Assembly (NCBI RefSeq): GCF_000732605.1
Contig: NZ_JPME01000006.1
Coordinates: 1-64,000 of the forward strand
From: Lacrimispora celerecrescens
Lineage (GTDB): Bacteria; Bacillota; Clostridia; Lachnospirales; Lachnospiraceae
Direction: 5' to 3'
Length of the DNA stretch: 64,000 nt
In this document: piece by piece, positions 27,202 to 36,012 of the stretch
Position numbering within the stretch: the first letter of the stretch is position 1
Layout: every line of letters starts with the position of its first letter
Translations under genes and position numbers: made by a program
The notes under the pieces: model-generated
Databases searched by the model: none
What the model was told of the DNA's origin: nothing
What the model saw: the letters and a program-made list of their open reading frames with translations, nothing else

Positions 27202-29427
27202 ATGGCAACAGTCTGCGGATTTGTAGAGAAAATTAAATACAGGAACGAGGACAACGGCTACACGGTACTAAGTCTTGTAGAGGCTGGAGAAGAGTATACC
27301 CTTGTGGGAAGTTTCCATTACATAAGCGAGGGAGAAATGATCGAAGCTGTGGGCTCCATGACCGAGCATCCGGTTTATGGGGAGCAGATGACCGTAGAGA
27401 GCTATGAGATCAAGGCCCCGGAAGATACCGCGGCCATGGAACGGTATTTGGGATCAGGAGCCATCAAGGGTATCGGGGCAGCTTTGGCCTCCAGGATCGT
27501 CCGCAGATTTAAAGCTGACACATTCCGTATTATGGAAGAGGAGCCGGAACGGCTTTCTGAAGTAAAGGGAGTCAGCGAAAAGATGGCGATGTCTATTTCT
27601 CAGCAGGTAGAGGAGAAAAAGGAGATGCGCCAGGCCATGATGTTCCTTCAGGAGTATGGAATTACCATGAATCTGGCGGTAAAGATCTATCAGGAGTATG
27701 GTCCCAGGCTTTACAGCGTTCTAAAGGAAAACCCATACCAGCTGGCGGATGATATTCCCGGCGTAGGTTTTAAAATGGCGGATGAAATAGCCAGAAAAGC
27801 AGGAATTTTCACGGATTCGGATTTCCGTATTAAATGCGGGGTGCTGTACACCCTTTTACAGGCTACTGCAAACGGTCATACTTATCTGCCAGAGGGAGAG
27901 CTTTTGTCCCAGACCTCTGAGCTTCTTAAAATAGAACCGTCTTTTATAGAAAAACATTTAATGGATATGCAGCTGGATAAACGGCTTGTTATCCGAGAAT
28001 TAGAAGGGAAACGGATTGTTTACGCTTCCCAGTATTATTACATGGAGCTAAATGTAGCAAAGATGCTTCATGACTTAAATATCAGGGGGCGGATGGCGGA
28101 AGAGGAGATCCGGACCCAGCTTCTTAAGCTTCAAAAGGAAGAGCAGATTGAGCTGGATGAAAAACAGGTCCAGGCAGTGGTGGAAGCGGTCAACAGCGGA
28201 CTTCTCATCATCACCGGAGGTCCGGGTACCGGTAAGACGACCACTATCAACACCATCATACGTTTCTTTGAAAGTCAGGAGATGGAAATTCTCCTTGCGG
28301 CCCCTACCGGCAGGGCAGCAAAGAGGATGACGGAAGCAACCGGATATGAGGCGAGGACTATCCACCGGCTACTGGAACTGACTGGCGTCCCGGGAGATGA
28401 CAGGTCTCTGGGGATGCATTTCGAGAGAAATGAGGAAAACCCTCTGGATGCCGATGCAGTGATCATTGATGAGACTTCCATGGTGGATATCCATTTGATG
28501 CAGTCTCTGCTAAAGGCAATCAATCCGGGGACAAGGCTCATCCTTGTGGGAGATGTGAATCAGCTTCCCAGCGTTGGCCCCGGTAATGTTCTTCGGGACA
28601 TGATAGATTCCGGAAGCTTTAACGTGGTTATGCTCACTAAGATTTTCCGTCAGGCCACCCAAAGTGATATTGTGGTCAATGCCCATAAGATCAACAGGGG
28701 AGAGCAGGTCCCCCTGGGGAAAAAGAGTAATGATTTTCTCTTTATAAAGCGAGAGGACCCCAATGCGATCATCAATGCCATGATCACCTTGGTTCAGGAT
28801 AAACTGCCTGGTTATGTTCATGCAAAGACCTATGATATTCAGATCATGACGCCGATGAGAAAAGGCGCCATCGGTGTGGAACGGCTGAATACCATTTTAC
28901 AGGAATATTTAAATCCCCCTGGAGATGGAAAGGCGGAAAAGGAAACGGCCGGAGTCACTTACCGGGTTGGTGATAAGGTCATGCAGATCAAGAATAATTA
29001 TAACATTGAGTGGGAGGTCCGCAACAAGTACGGGATTCCCATGGACAAGGGTACCGGTGTTTACAATGGAGATATGGGGATTGTCCGGGAGATCAATGCC
29101 TTTGCCGAGCTGGTAACCGTGGAATTCGACGAAGGGCGTATGGTGGACTACAGCTTTAAGCAGTTGGAAGAGTTGGAACTTGCCTATGCCATTACCATTC
29201 ATAAGTCACAGGGAAGCGAATATCCGGCAGTCGTCATTCCTGTTTTTTCTGGTCCAAGGATGTTAATGACCAGGAACCTGATTTACACTGCGGTGACCCG
29301 TGCAAAGTCCTGTGTCTGCCTGGTGGGAATGCCGGAGGTTTTCGGAGATATGGTGAATAATGAAATGGAGCAGCGGAGATATTCGGGCTTGAAGGACCGG
29401 ATCTGTGAGATTAGTAAGTTATCTTAA
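27202..29427 (+). CDS. recD2: RecD2-type ATP-dependent DNA helicase (SF1B)
   Basis: The protein has 741 residues. The N-terminal OB-like region is followed by helix-hairpin-helix repeats (GAIKGIGAALASRIVRRF, VKGVSEKMA, DDIPGVGFKMADEIA), which define RecD2 as opposed to the RecBCD subunit. Helicase motifs follow: Walker A GGPGTGKTTTIN, Walker B DAVIIDETSMVD, motif III GDVNQLPSVGPG, the SH3-like insertion, and motif V-VI AITIHKSQGSEY with YTAVTRAKS. It unwinds DNA 5' to 3' in repair. In clostridia it often precedes comF, as here, though 395 bases separate them. Confidence 0.95.
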   Translation: MATVCGFVEKIKYRNEDNGYTVLSLVEAGEEYTLVGSFHYISEGEMIEAVGSMTEHPVYGEQMTVESYEIKAPEDTAAMERYLGSGAIKGIGAALASRIVRRFKADTFRIMEEEPERLSEVKGVSEKMAMSISQQVEEKKEMRQAMMFLQEYGITMNLAVKIYQEYGPRLYSVLKENPYQLADDIPGVGFKMADEIARKAGIFTDSDFRIKCGVLYTLLQATANGHTYLPEGELLSQTSELLKIEPSFIEKHLMDMQLDKRLVIRELEGKRIVYASQYYYMELNVAKMLHDLNIRGRMAEEEIRTQLLKLQKEEQIELDEKQVQAVVEAVNSGLLIITGGPGTGKTTTINTIIRFFESQEMEILLAAPTGRAAKRMTEATGYEARTIHRLLELTGVPGDDRSLGMHFERNEENPLDADAVIIDETSMVDIHLMQSLLKAINPGTRLILVGDVNQLPSVGPGNVLRDMIDSGSFNVVMLTKIFRQATQSDIVVNAHKINRGEQVPLGKKSNDFLFIKREDPNAIINAMITLVQDKLPGYVHAKTYDIQIMTPMRKGAIGVERLNTILQEYLNPPGDGKAEKETAGVTYRVGDKVMQIKNNYNIEWEVRNKYGIPMDKGTGVYNGDMGIVREINAFAELVTVEFDEGRMVDYSFKQLEELELAYAITIHKSQGSEYPAVVIPVFSGPRMLMTRNLIYTAVTRAKSCVCLVGMPEVFGDMVNNEMEQRRYSGLKDRICEISKLS

Positions 29428-29649
29428 TGGAGAGAAATTTGCTTGTTTGTTTTTCCTGTTATTGCGGTGGCTGTCGAGTGAACATGTATGCATGTTCGTT
29501 CGGCTCGTCGCTTGCGTAAGTTCTTTGGGCGTGTGGGGTTTGTATGGGGGTGCCCATCAAAAAATTGATTTATTTTTATATTAAGTCATTTCTAATATTC
29601 ATTTCTAATTTTCTTTTCTATATACTTTTTTTATATTCTTTTTTAAAGT

Positions 29650-29806
29650 CCCAATCTTCTTAAATCTAAATTTAAAATCTAAATCTTACATCCAAACTTA
29701 AATTCAAATCCAAAATTCATATCTTGAATTCAAATCTAAAATTCAAATCTCAAATCAATATCTATAATTCAAATTTCAAATCTATATCTATAATTCAAAT
29801 CTATTT
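29650..29806. repeat. Degenerate AAATTCAAATCT-type low-complexity repeat
   Basis: About 12 imperfect copies of a 12-14 bp unit (AAATTCAAATCT, AAATCTAAATTT and similar) fill the region just before the comF ribosome site. Two longer copies of about 28-30 bp (TATCTATAATTCAAATTTC and TATCTATAATTCAAATCTA) occur near 29759 and 29785. The upstream part, 29428-29650, shows a GAACATG/CATGTTC hairpin near 29481 and otherwise no gene. The repeat is in frame with comF by chance, which inflates its open frame. Confidence 0.7.
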
Positions 29807-29822
29807 AAGGAGAATCTTTTAT

Positions 29823-30533
29823 ATGTACCCATCTTTTTTTATTGATCTGCTATTTCCCAGACGATGCCCAGTCTGTGACGAAATCGTTATGCCAAAAGGC
29901 AGGCTGATCTGCCCGGAATGTGTGAAAAAATTATCATTTGTCAAAAACCCTGTCTGTAAAAAATGTGGGAAGGAGGTGATAAGTCCTGATATGGAGTATT
30001 GTTTTGACTGTGTCAGGCATAAGCGTACTTTTGAGTATGGCAGGGCTCTTGTAAATTATGATCAGAACGCGGGAAGTTCCATGGCGAAAATCAAATATAA
30101 GAATAAACGGGAATACCTGGACTTTTACGGGGAAGCGATATGTGCCCGGTATGGGAAGCTGATCCAGCGTATGGAGGCGGACGTTCTTGTTCCTGTTCCA
30201 GTCCATCCTTCACGGAGAAAGGAGAGAGGATTTAATCAGGCGGAGATTTTAGCCTGCAGGATCGGAGAACGTCTTGGTATCGCTGTTTGCCCCTCAATGC
30301 TGGTCAGAAATAAAAAAACCATGCCCCAAAAGGGGCTTGACCCAGCGGGGAGGCTTAAGAACTTGGAGGAGGCGTTTTCGGCGGGAAAAATGATGACAGG
30401 GGTGGAAGGTGTTATTTTAGTGGATGATATATATACCACGGGAAGTACCATAGAGGCCTGTACACGAGCGTTGAAAAAAGCTAGAATAAAAAGGGTTTAT
30501 TTTCTTGCAATTTGTATTGGACGAGGACAATAG
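29823..30533 (+). CDS. comF: ComF family phosphoribosyltransferase-like protein
   Basis: I choose the ATG at 29823, ten bases after AAGGAG; the frame remains open upstream only through the low-complexity repeat. The 236-residue protein has the N-terminal zinc ribbon with paired cysteines (CPVCDEI, CPEC, CKKCGKE, CFDC) and the PRPP-binding loop VEGVILVDDIYTTGSTIEAC. HPSRRKERGFNQAE is the second family signature. ComF homologues take part in DNA uptake in competent species. Here competence is unproven and a general role in DNA metabolism beside recD2 is as likely. Confidence 0.93.
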   Translation: MYPSFFIDLLFPRRCPVCDEIVMPKGRLICPECVKKLSFVKNPVCKKCGKEVISPDMEYCFDCVRHKRTFEYGRALVNYDQNAGSSMAKIKYKNKREYLDFYGEAICARYGKLIQRMEADVLVPVPVHPSRRKERGFNQAEILACRIGERLGIAVCPSMLVRNKKTMPQKGLDPAGRLKNLEEAFSAGKMMTGVEGVILVDDIYTTGSTIEACTRALKKARIKRVYFLAICIGRGQ

Positions 30534-30586
30534 TTTGATGTATGATACATTTGTTAAGTCCAATCACATACCCAGGAGGAAAAAAT

Positions 30587-31078
30587 ATGGTGATCAGAAC
30601 CGCAGAAGAAAAGGATATGCCGGAGCTTTTATACATTTATAATTATGAAGTGGAACATGGACTGGCTACGTTTGACTTAAATCCTAAAACAATGGAGGAG
30701 CGGCTGGTCTGGTTTCGGGAACATAACGTGGGGAATCACCCATTGATTGTGGCAGAAGAAGATGGTAAAGCAGTGGGGTATGCAAGCCTTTCCTCTTACC
30801 GCCCAAAAGAGGCCTATTCAGCCACAGTAGAACTGTCCGTATATATTGATAAGGAATACCGTCGCAGAGGAATAGCCGGGGAGCTGGCCTATGCAATTCT
30901 TGAGACTGCAAAGGAAAGGGACGATATTCATACGGTCATTTCTGTAATAACTGGAGGGAACGAGGCGAGTATCCGGCTTCATGAGAGATTGGGATTTATT
31001 CATTGTGGGACTATAAGGGAAGTGGGAGTTAAGTTTGGAAAAATATTGGATATAGAGAATTATCAGATGTTGGTTTAG
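30587..31078 (+). CDS. GNAT family N-acetyltransferase (phosphinothricin acetyltransferase-like)
   Basis: I choose the ATG at 30587, seven bases after AGGAGG. The 163-residue protein has the GNAT acetyl-CoA loop KEYRRRGIAGELAYAILE and the N-terminal MVIRTAEEKDMPELLYIYN typical of the Pat/YwnH subgroup. The pattern ASLSSYRPKEAYSATVELSV matches the subgroup that acetylates phosphinothricin, methionine sulfoximine or similar small amines. The natural substrate is unknown. Its terminator follows 30 bases downstream. Confidence 0.9.
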   Translation: MVIRTAEEKDMPELLYIYNYEVEHGLATFDLNPKTMEERLVWFREHNVGNHPLIVAEEDGKAVGYASLSSYRPKEAYSATVELSVYIDKEYRRRGIAGELAYAILETAKERDDIHTVISVITGGNEASIRLHERLGFIHCGTIREVGVKFGKILDIENYQMLV

Positions 31079-31107
31079 AGATTTTATGTAATCAGATATA
31101 AAAGGAA

Positions 31108-31154
31108 TATATTGCACTTCGCTTTCAAAAGCGGGGGTGCAATATGTTCTTTTT
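31108..31154 (+). terminator. Terminator after the GNAT gene
   Basis: ATATTGCAC pairs with GTGCAATAT, with an inner GCTTT/AAAGC stem and a following TTCTTTTT. Confidence 0.8.
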
Positions 31155-31159
31155 AATCT

Positions 31160-31510
31160 TTATCTATTATCGCTGGCTTTCATAAATAATTTTAACAAAT
31201 CCAGCGCATAACGTCGTTTCTGATCACTGCATTGCCCAAGGAGGCTAATAACGGCCTGCTGTTCGTCAAGAAGTGCGTCTGTTTCTTTTTCTGATTCCGT
31301 TGTTCCATAAATCAAATAATCTAAAGAAACATTCAAACTTGATGCGATGCTTAGCATAGTCTCAACAGACATCCCGCACGTTCCGCGTTCGATATCCTGA
31401 CAATATTTATAAGCACGACCAATTTTTTCTGCTAGTTCCTCTTGCGTCCAACCGATTAGAATTCGCCGATAACGTATTCTTTGACCTACTTCAATCTTGT
31501 TGTACTTCAT
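31160..31510 (-). CDS. XRE-family helix-turn-helix regulator
   Basis: The protein has 116 residues. The N-terminal 65 residues form a Cro/C1-type domain: GQRIRYRRILIGWTQEELAE, then CQDIERGTCGMSVETMLSIA. The C-terminal 45 residues are helical and carry no known domain. It is a leftward single gene between the GNAT terminator and the terminator of the sugar transferase. Its targets are unknown; location at the edge of the polysaccharide locus makes regulation of that locus possible but unproven. Confidence 0.9.
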   Translation of the reverse strand: MKYNKIEVGQRIRYRRILIGWTQEELAEKIGRAYKYCQDIERGTCGMSVETMLSIASSLNVSLDYLIYGTTESEKETDALLDEQQAVISLLGQCSDQKRRYALDLLKLFMKASDNR

Positions 31511-31755
31511 TCATGACCTCTAAACTTTCCCCAACCTCTGTTTTATTATTCGAAATAATTATATCGAACAAAGATATTGGTAACACCTGTTTTAAAAGTA
31601 TATCACCAATGTAAATTTAAATTGCTGGAAAATTTTTGAAGAAAAAAATAGTATGAATATGAGCTGGTATATGTTGAGTGATGTAAATGAATGTAGTTAT
31701 AAAAGCCATAAAAATAAAAGATATTATAGATATTAAGCAGAGGGTAAAATTACAA

Positions 31756-31802
31756 AATAGGCTAGAATAGTGGTTATAAAAACCACTATTCTAGCCTATT
31801 AT
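31756..31802 (-). terminator. 20-bp perfect inverted repeat, terminator of the sugar transferase
   Basis: Bases 31756-31775 are perfectly complementary to 31781-31800 with a 5-base loop. It lies six bases after the stop of the leftward sugar transferase gene. The run of T after it is short, so strength comes from the stem. Confidence 0.8.
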
Positions 31803-31807
31803 ATAAT

Positions 31808-33238
31808 TTATAAAGCACCTTCCCTATAAGCGACTACACCTACTGTCTTCAACAAGATTTTGACATCCAGTTTAAAGTTCCATTCGGTTATGTATTTTTT
31901 ATCTAACTTGACCACTTCCTCAAAATCTGTAATACTGCTTCGGCCACTGATTTGCCATAAACCGGTCAGCCCAGGTTTGATTGACAGCCTTGCCCGGTGA
32001 TGCAGTTCGTATTTCTCCCACTCATCGATTGTGGGGGGGCGGGTTCCGACTAGACTCATGTCACCTTTTAATACGTTCCACATCTGGGGCCATTCATCTA
32101 AGGAATTATTACGCATAAAGCTTCCTATCCCCTTTTCTCCCCCTATAATACGCGGATCGCGGTCCATCTTAAACATCATTCCATCCTTTATACGATTCTG
32201 CGCCATCAGTTCCTTTTTGCGCTTTTCTGCGTCCATGTACATACTACGAAATTTATATATTTTAAATCTTTTTCCATTCTTACCGACGCGGACCTGAGAG
32301 AATAGGATGGGTCCGGGAGAATGGATATAAATACAAGGAGCGAGAACTAGATACAGTAAAGCGGCTATGACACAGCCAATGGTACCGCCTGCAATGTCCA
32401 TAACTCTTTTTACTAAAAGTTGCTTTGAACTTGCCATGTTAATGCTAGTGGTCAATACTGTATAATCTCCCATACGCTCAACTCTTTGCTTTTGTTCACT
32501 TAAAGCAGTGATATCAATAAGATTCTGATGAACTGTTATACCCATTTCGGTAAAACTATCGATGGTATTTTCTAATGGAGAAAAATCTCTAGGCATATTT
32601 ATAAATACTTCATCCACCCATTTGTGACATACATAATTTACCACATTCCTTATATCGGAGACCACAGGTATGCCGTCTATCTCATTACCTGTCATATTGG
32701 CATCTGCAATTACGATTCCACTAATTTGAAAACCTTCATAATTGTGATTGCATATATTATTCAAGACCGTTGAAGCCATATCCTTGCTTGTGATAACCAA
32801 TAGGGAACGTTTCCCATTATTGCCTAGCCCAGAGTTTTTTAGGTGATCCTTCCAGAATACTCTGATTAAGTATGAGGAAAATGCATAAAACATTCCGGTA
32901 AGAAGCAATATGATACGGGAATATAGTTCTCCCGTTTGTGTTAGGAAAAAATATGAAACAGTAAAAAGGATTACCAAACTAGTATGCTTTAGCGTTTCAA
33001 TAAACTCTTTGTAATATCCTCTTTTTAAGACATCCTTAAAGCTATCAAAGAAAAATGTTACGATTATTTGAATCATAAAAAGAAGAATGGCCATATTTCG
33101 GTAAAGAAAAGTCCTGTACGGCCTGAAATTTTCTTGCCGGATAAAATAAGCCAGAATAAATGATATCTGAAGACATAATGCATCAAGAATTATGAAATCA
33201 AGATATTTAAACCAGCCTTCATTTGCTTTTTTATACAT
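31808..33238 (-). CDS. Initiating sugar transferase (polyprenyl-phosphate glycosyl-1-phosphate transferase)
   Basis: The protein has 476 residues. Four to five hydrophobic segments in the first 150 residues are followed by a Rossmann-like domain and a last membrane segment (VIAALLYLVLAPCIYI). The C-terminal catalytic domain carries KIYKFRSMYMDAE, RNNSLDEWPQMWNVLKGDMS, GTRPP and KPGLTGLWQISGRS, the signature of WbaP/CpsE-type enzymes. It places the first sugar phosphate on undecaprenyl phosphate at the membrane. It is transcribed away from the rest of the locus from its own promoter. Confidence 0.95.
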   Translation of the reverse strand: MYKKANEGWFKYLDFIILDALCLQISFILAYFIRQENFRPYRTFLYRNMAILLFMIQIIVTFFFDSFKDVLKRGYYKEFIETLKHTSLVILFTVSYFFLTQTGELYSRIILLLTGMFYAFSSYLIRVFWKDHLKNSGLGNNGKRSLLVITSKDMASTVLNNICNHNYEGFQISGIVIADANMTGNEIDGIPVVSDIRNVVNYVCHKWVDEVFINMPRDFSPLENTIDSFTEMGITVHQNLIDITALSEQKQRVERMGDYTVLTTSINMASSKQLLVKRVMDIAGGTIGCVIAALLYLVLAPCIYIHSPGPILFSQVRVGKNGKRFKIYKFRSMYMDAEKRKKELMAQNRIKDGMMFKMDRDPRIIGGEKGIGSFMRNNSLDEWPQMWNVLKGDMSLVGTRPPTIDEWEKYELHHRARLSIKPGLTGLWQISGRSSITDFEEVVKLDKKYITEWNFKLDVKILLKTVGVVAYREGAL

Positions 33239-33288
33239 CGTTTCACCCCGTTTGCCATTTAATATTTGATTCAGATCTGGCGTTAATA

Positions 33289-33318
33289 ACAGGTTACAAA
33301 CGTATGTTTATAACCTGT
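33289..33318. promoter_or_regulatory. 30-bp near-perfect palindrome at the sugar transferase start region
   Basis: ACAGGTTA-c-AAAC-gtat-GTTT-a-TAACCTGT has 12 paired positions per arm and one mismatch. It spans the predicted leftward transcription start, so it is either an operator or the 5' hairpin of the mRNA. Confidence 0.6.
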
Positions 33319-33322
33319 ATTA

Positions 33323-33350
33323 ATTATACCCTTTATGAGGGGAATGTCAA
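33323..33350 (-). promoter_or_regulatory. Sigma-A promoter of the sugar transferase gene
   Basis: Read leftward: TTGACA (33345-33350), a 16-bp spacer and TATAAT (33323-33328), both perfect consensus boxes. Confidence 0.85.
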
Positions 33351-33504
33351 TGTTTGAGCGGGAATTAGTAAGGGTTTTCAGTTGATTTTCGAAATAAAAT
33401 ATTACAAAGATGTTACTGGTTACAAGATTAAAGTGAAACTTTTTATAATATGAGATTTGTAAGATAAAACAAGATTTTTATTATTTTGATTTAGATAGAA
33501 TAGA

Positions 33505-33532
33505 TTGACAACACCTTTTATGTAGGTATAAT
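33505..33532 (+). promoter_or_regulatory. Sigma-A promoter of the polysaccharide operon
   Basis: TTGACA at 33505-33510, a 16-bp spacer and TATAAT at 33527-33532 are both perfect consensus. The first gene begins about 400 bases downstream. Confidence 0.8.
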
Positions 33533-33539
33533 AATAGTA

Positions 33540-33937
33540 TGTTTTTAACGGTTATTTAATGAAAAGTATCCACTTTTATAAGAGTGTACAATAAAAGATA
33601 ATTTGGTTTACGGTAGTATGTAATGATTGAGGTGTTTTATAATATTTGCTTGCATTTATATTTCACAATCTATAGCAGGTATATCATTATTGCCATAAGA
33701 GGTATTTGCAACATGTATCTGGAGCTCATTTTACTTACCCTAAAATGGAACGAAGAAACTTTGTACATGAGTATGAAGAAATCTCGGCAAGAAGGGTGAG
33801 ATGACGTGTAGTAGACGGATGATTTTCTGACCACTGTCTTCTGCGTTTAAAGCGTAAATGAATAGTTTGATTTTGGCTTAAACGCCATAAATATAGATAA
33901 AAAAGTAATCACTTTAGCAAATATGAGGAGGCGCATT
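33540..33937 (+). other. Long untranslated leader of the polysaccharide operon
   Basis: About 400 nt separate the promoter from the ugd start. A 29-codon frame from 33713 exists but has no ribosome site. Several short inverted elements (CGTTTAAAGCG; GGCTTAAACGCC) are present near 33845-33890. I recognise no riboswitch class. Confidence 0.4.
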
Positions 33938-35189
33938 ATGAAGAAGAATTTGAAGATTGCTGTTGCCGGAACAGGTTATGTAGGTCTAAGCATCGCAACC
34001 TTACTGTCACAAAATCATTCCGTTACAGCTGTAGATATTGTACCAGAGAAAGTGGATTTGATTAACAAAAGAAAATCTCCGATTCAAGATGAGTACATAG
34101 AAAAATACTTAGCAGAAAAGAAGCTAGATTTGACCGCAACGCTTGATGCAAAGTCTGCATACAGTAATGCGGATTTTGTCATCATAGCTGCTCCGACCAA
34201 CTATAACAGTAAGACGCAGCATTTTGATACTTCTGCAGTCGAGGCAGTTATAAAGCTGGTAATGGAATATAACCCGAATGCCATTATGGTTATTAAATCT
34301 ACCGTTCCGGTAGGTTATACTGCTTCCATTCAAGAAAAGACTGGCAGTAAAAATATTATCTTCAGCCCGGAATTCCTGCGTGAGAGCAAAGCTCTTTATG
34401 ATAACCTTTATCCCAGCAGAATTATAGTCGGTACAGATTTGAATGATAAATATATGGTTGAAGCAGCACATATCTTTGCTGAACTTTTGCAAGAGGGAGC
34501 AATTAAAAAAAAATATTGACACTCTGTTTATGGGTTTCACAGAAGCAGAAGCGGTGAAACTGTTTGCGAATACCTACCTGGCGCTTCGAGTAGCTTACTT
34601 TAACGAACTTGATACCTATGCAGAGAGCAAGGGGTTGAATACAAAGCAAATTATTGATGGTGTTTGCCTTGATTTTCGTATCGGAAGCCACTATAACAAT
34701 CCCTCCTTTGGCTATGGTGGCTACTGCCTACCTAAAGACACAAAACAGTTGTTGGCAAACTATGCTGACGTACCCGAAAACCTGATTGAAGCTATTGTTG
34801 AGAGTAATCGGACGAGAAAAGACTTTGTTGCAGATCGAGTGCTTAAACTGTCAGGATATTACGGATATGACGAAGATAACGAGTTTAAGAGAGAACAGGA
34901 AAAGTCAGTCGTTGTCGGAGTATATCGTCTAACAATGAAGAGTAACAGTGATAATTTCCGCCAGAGTTCCATCCAAGGTGTAATGAAAAGAATAAAGGCG
35001 AAAGGTGCGACGGTAATTATTTATGAACCTACGTTGAAAGATGGTGAGACTTTCTTTGGATCGATTGTTGTGAATAACCTTGAAAAATTCAAAGAGCAGA
35101 GCCAGGCAATCATCGCTAATCGGTATGATAACCACCTCGATAATGTAAGAAGTAAGGTTTATACAAGAGATATTTTCCAAAGAGACTGA
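33938..35189 (+). CDS. ugd: UDP-glucose 6-dehydrogenase family, frameshifted in an A9 run
   Basis: I choose the ATG at 33938 behind GAGGAGG. The first part encodes [18 protein letters not shown], the NAD-binding motif of nucleotide-sugar dehydrogenases, and runs to a TGA at 34517-34519. The second part continues in another frame with [20 protein letters not shown] and [14 protein letters not shown], which holds the catalytic Cys. Joining them needs removal of one A from the nine at 34505-34513, giving a protein of about 416 residues. The product oxidises UDP-glucose to UDP-glucuronate or a related sugar for the polysaccharide. The break is either a sequencing error or a slippage site. Confidence 0.85.
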
Positions 35190-35224
35190 TGAATAATATA
35201 CATTTGCATAAGTGAGATAATAAC

Positions 35225-35998
35225 ATGAATAATAAAGTGTCAATTATTACACCTTTATATAATAGTGAAAAGTACATATCAGAAACGATTAAATCTGTGC
35301 AAAATCAAACGTATGTGGATTGGGAAATGATTATTGTTGATGATTGCTCAGCAGATAAATCTTGTGAGATAGTAGAAGACTTTGCTAAGATTGATTCAAG
35401 GATACGATTGCTGAAACAGAATAGGAATTCTGGTGCAGGAGCCGCCAGAACAAGAGGAATGGAAGAGTCAAGTGGAAGATTTATTGCATATTTAGATGCA
35501 GATGATATATGGCTTTCAAATAAACTGGAAATTCAAGTTGATTTTATGAAATTAAATAGTTGTGGTTTTTCTTGTACATCTTATGAAGTTATTAGTGATG
35601 AGGGTGTAAAACTAAACAAAAAGGTTTATATGCTTCCAAAAGTAGATTATGTGGGATTTCTGACAAACAATCTTTTGCAGACAGTTGGCATTATGGTGGA
35701 TACAAATATGATTGACAAAAAGTATCTTGTTATGCCAAACATTAGAAGGCGGCAAGATGCAGCAACTTGGCTCCAGATTTTAAAGGTAGGATATGATTGT
35801 TATGGAATAGAACAAGTTTTAGCGCAATATAGGCGCGCTAAAAATTCTTTATCAGGGAATAAGGTTAAAGCGGTGCAAGGAGTTTGGCAACTTTATAGAG
35901 ATATTGAAAAGTTATCTTTACCATTTAGTTGCTATTGCTTTAGTCGATATGCTCTATTGGCGGTTTGGAAACGCGTTTATGTTGGAAGAAGAAATTAG
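35225..35998 (+). CDS. Glycosyltransferase family 2
   Basis: The protein has 257 residues. The N-terminal VSIITPLYNSEKYISETIKS with EMIIVDDCSAD and the DXD-type AYLDADDIWL are the GT-A nucleotide-sugar and metal sites of GT2 enzymes. NNLLQTVGIMVD and RRRQDAATWLQIL complete the acceptor domain; the latter resembles the EDxxxW-like catalytic-base motif, here with QDAATW. It would add one sugar to the lipid-linked repeat unit at the cytoplasmic face. Donor and linkage cannot be read from sequence. It lies 35 bases after ugd in an AT-rich cassette. Confidence 0.92.
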   Translation: MNNKVSIITPLYNSEKYISETIKSVQNQTYVDWEMIIVDDCSADKSCEIVEDFAKIDSRIRLLKQNRNSGAGAARTRGMEESSGRFIAYLDADDIWLSNKLEIQVDFMKLNSCGFSCTSYEVISDEGVKLNKKVYMLPKVDYVGFLTNNLLQTVGIMVDTNMIDKKYLVMPNIRRRQDAATWLQILKVGYDCYGIEQVLAQYRRAKNSLSGNKVKAVQGVWQLYRDIEKLSLPFSCYCFSRYALLAVWKRVYVGRRN

Positions 35999-36012
35999 GG
36001 AGAACTCAAATT

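Noticed and set aside
29650-29806. Possible CRISPR array
   Set aside because: Units are short, imperfect and contiguous, without spacers; no cas genes are in the window.
29724-29822. N-terminal extension of comF through the AAATTC repeat
   Set aside because: The repeat happens to be open in this frame; a proper ribosome site precedes the ATG at 29823.
33713-33802. 29-codon frame in the polysaccharide operon leader
   Set aside because: No ribosome binding site and no recognisable peptide; probably chance.
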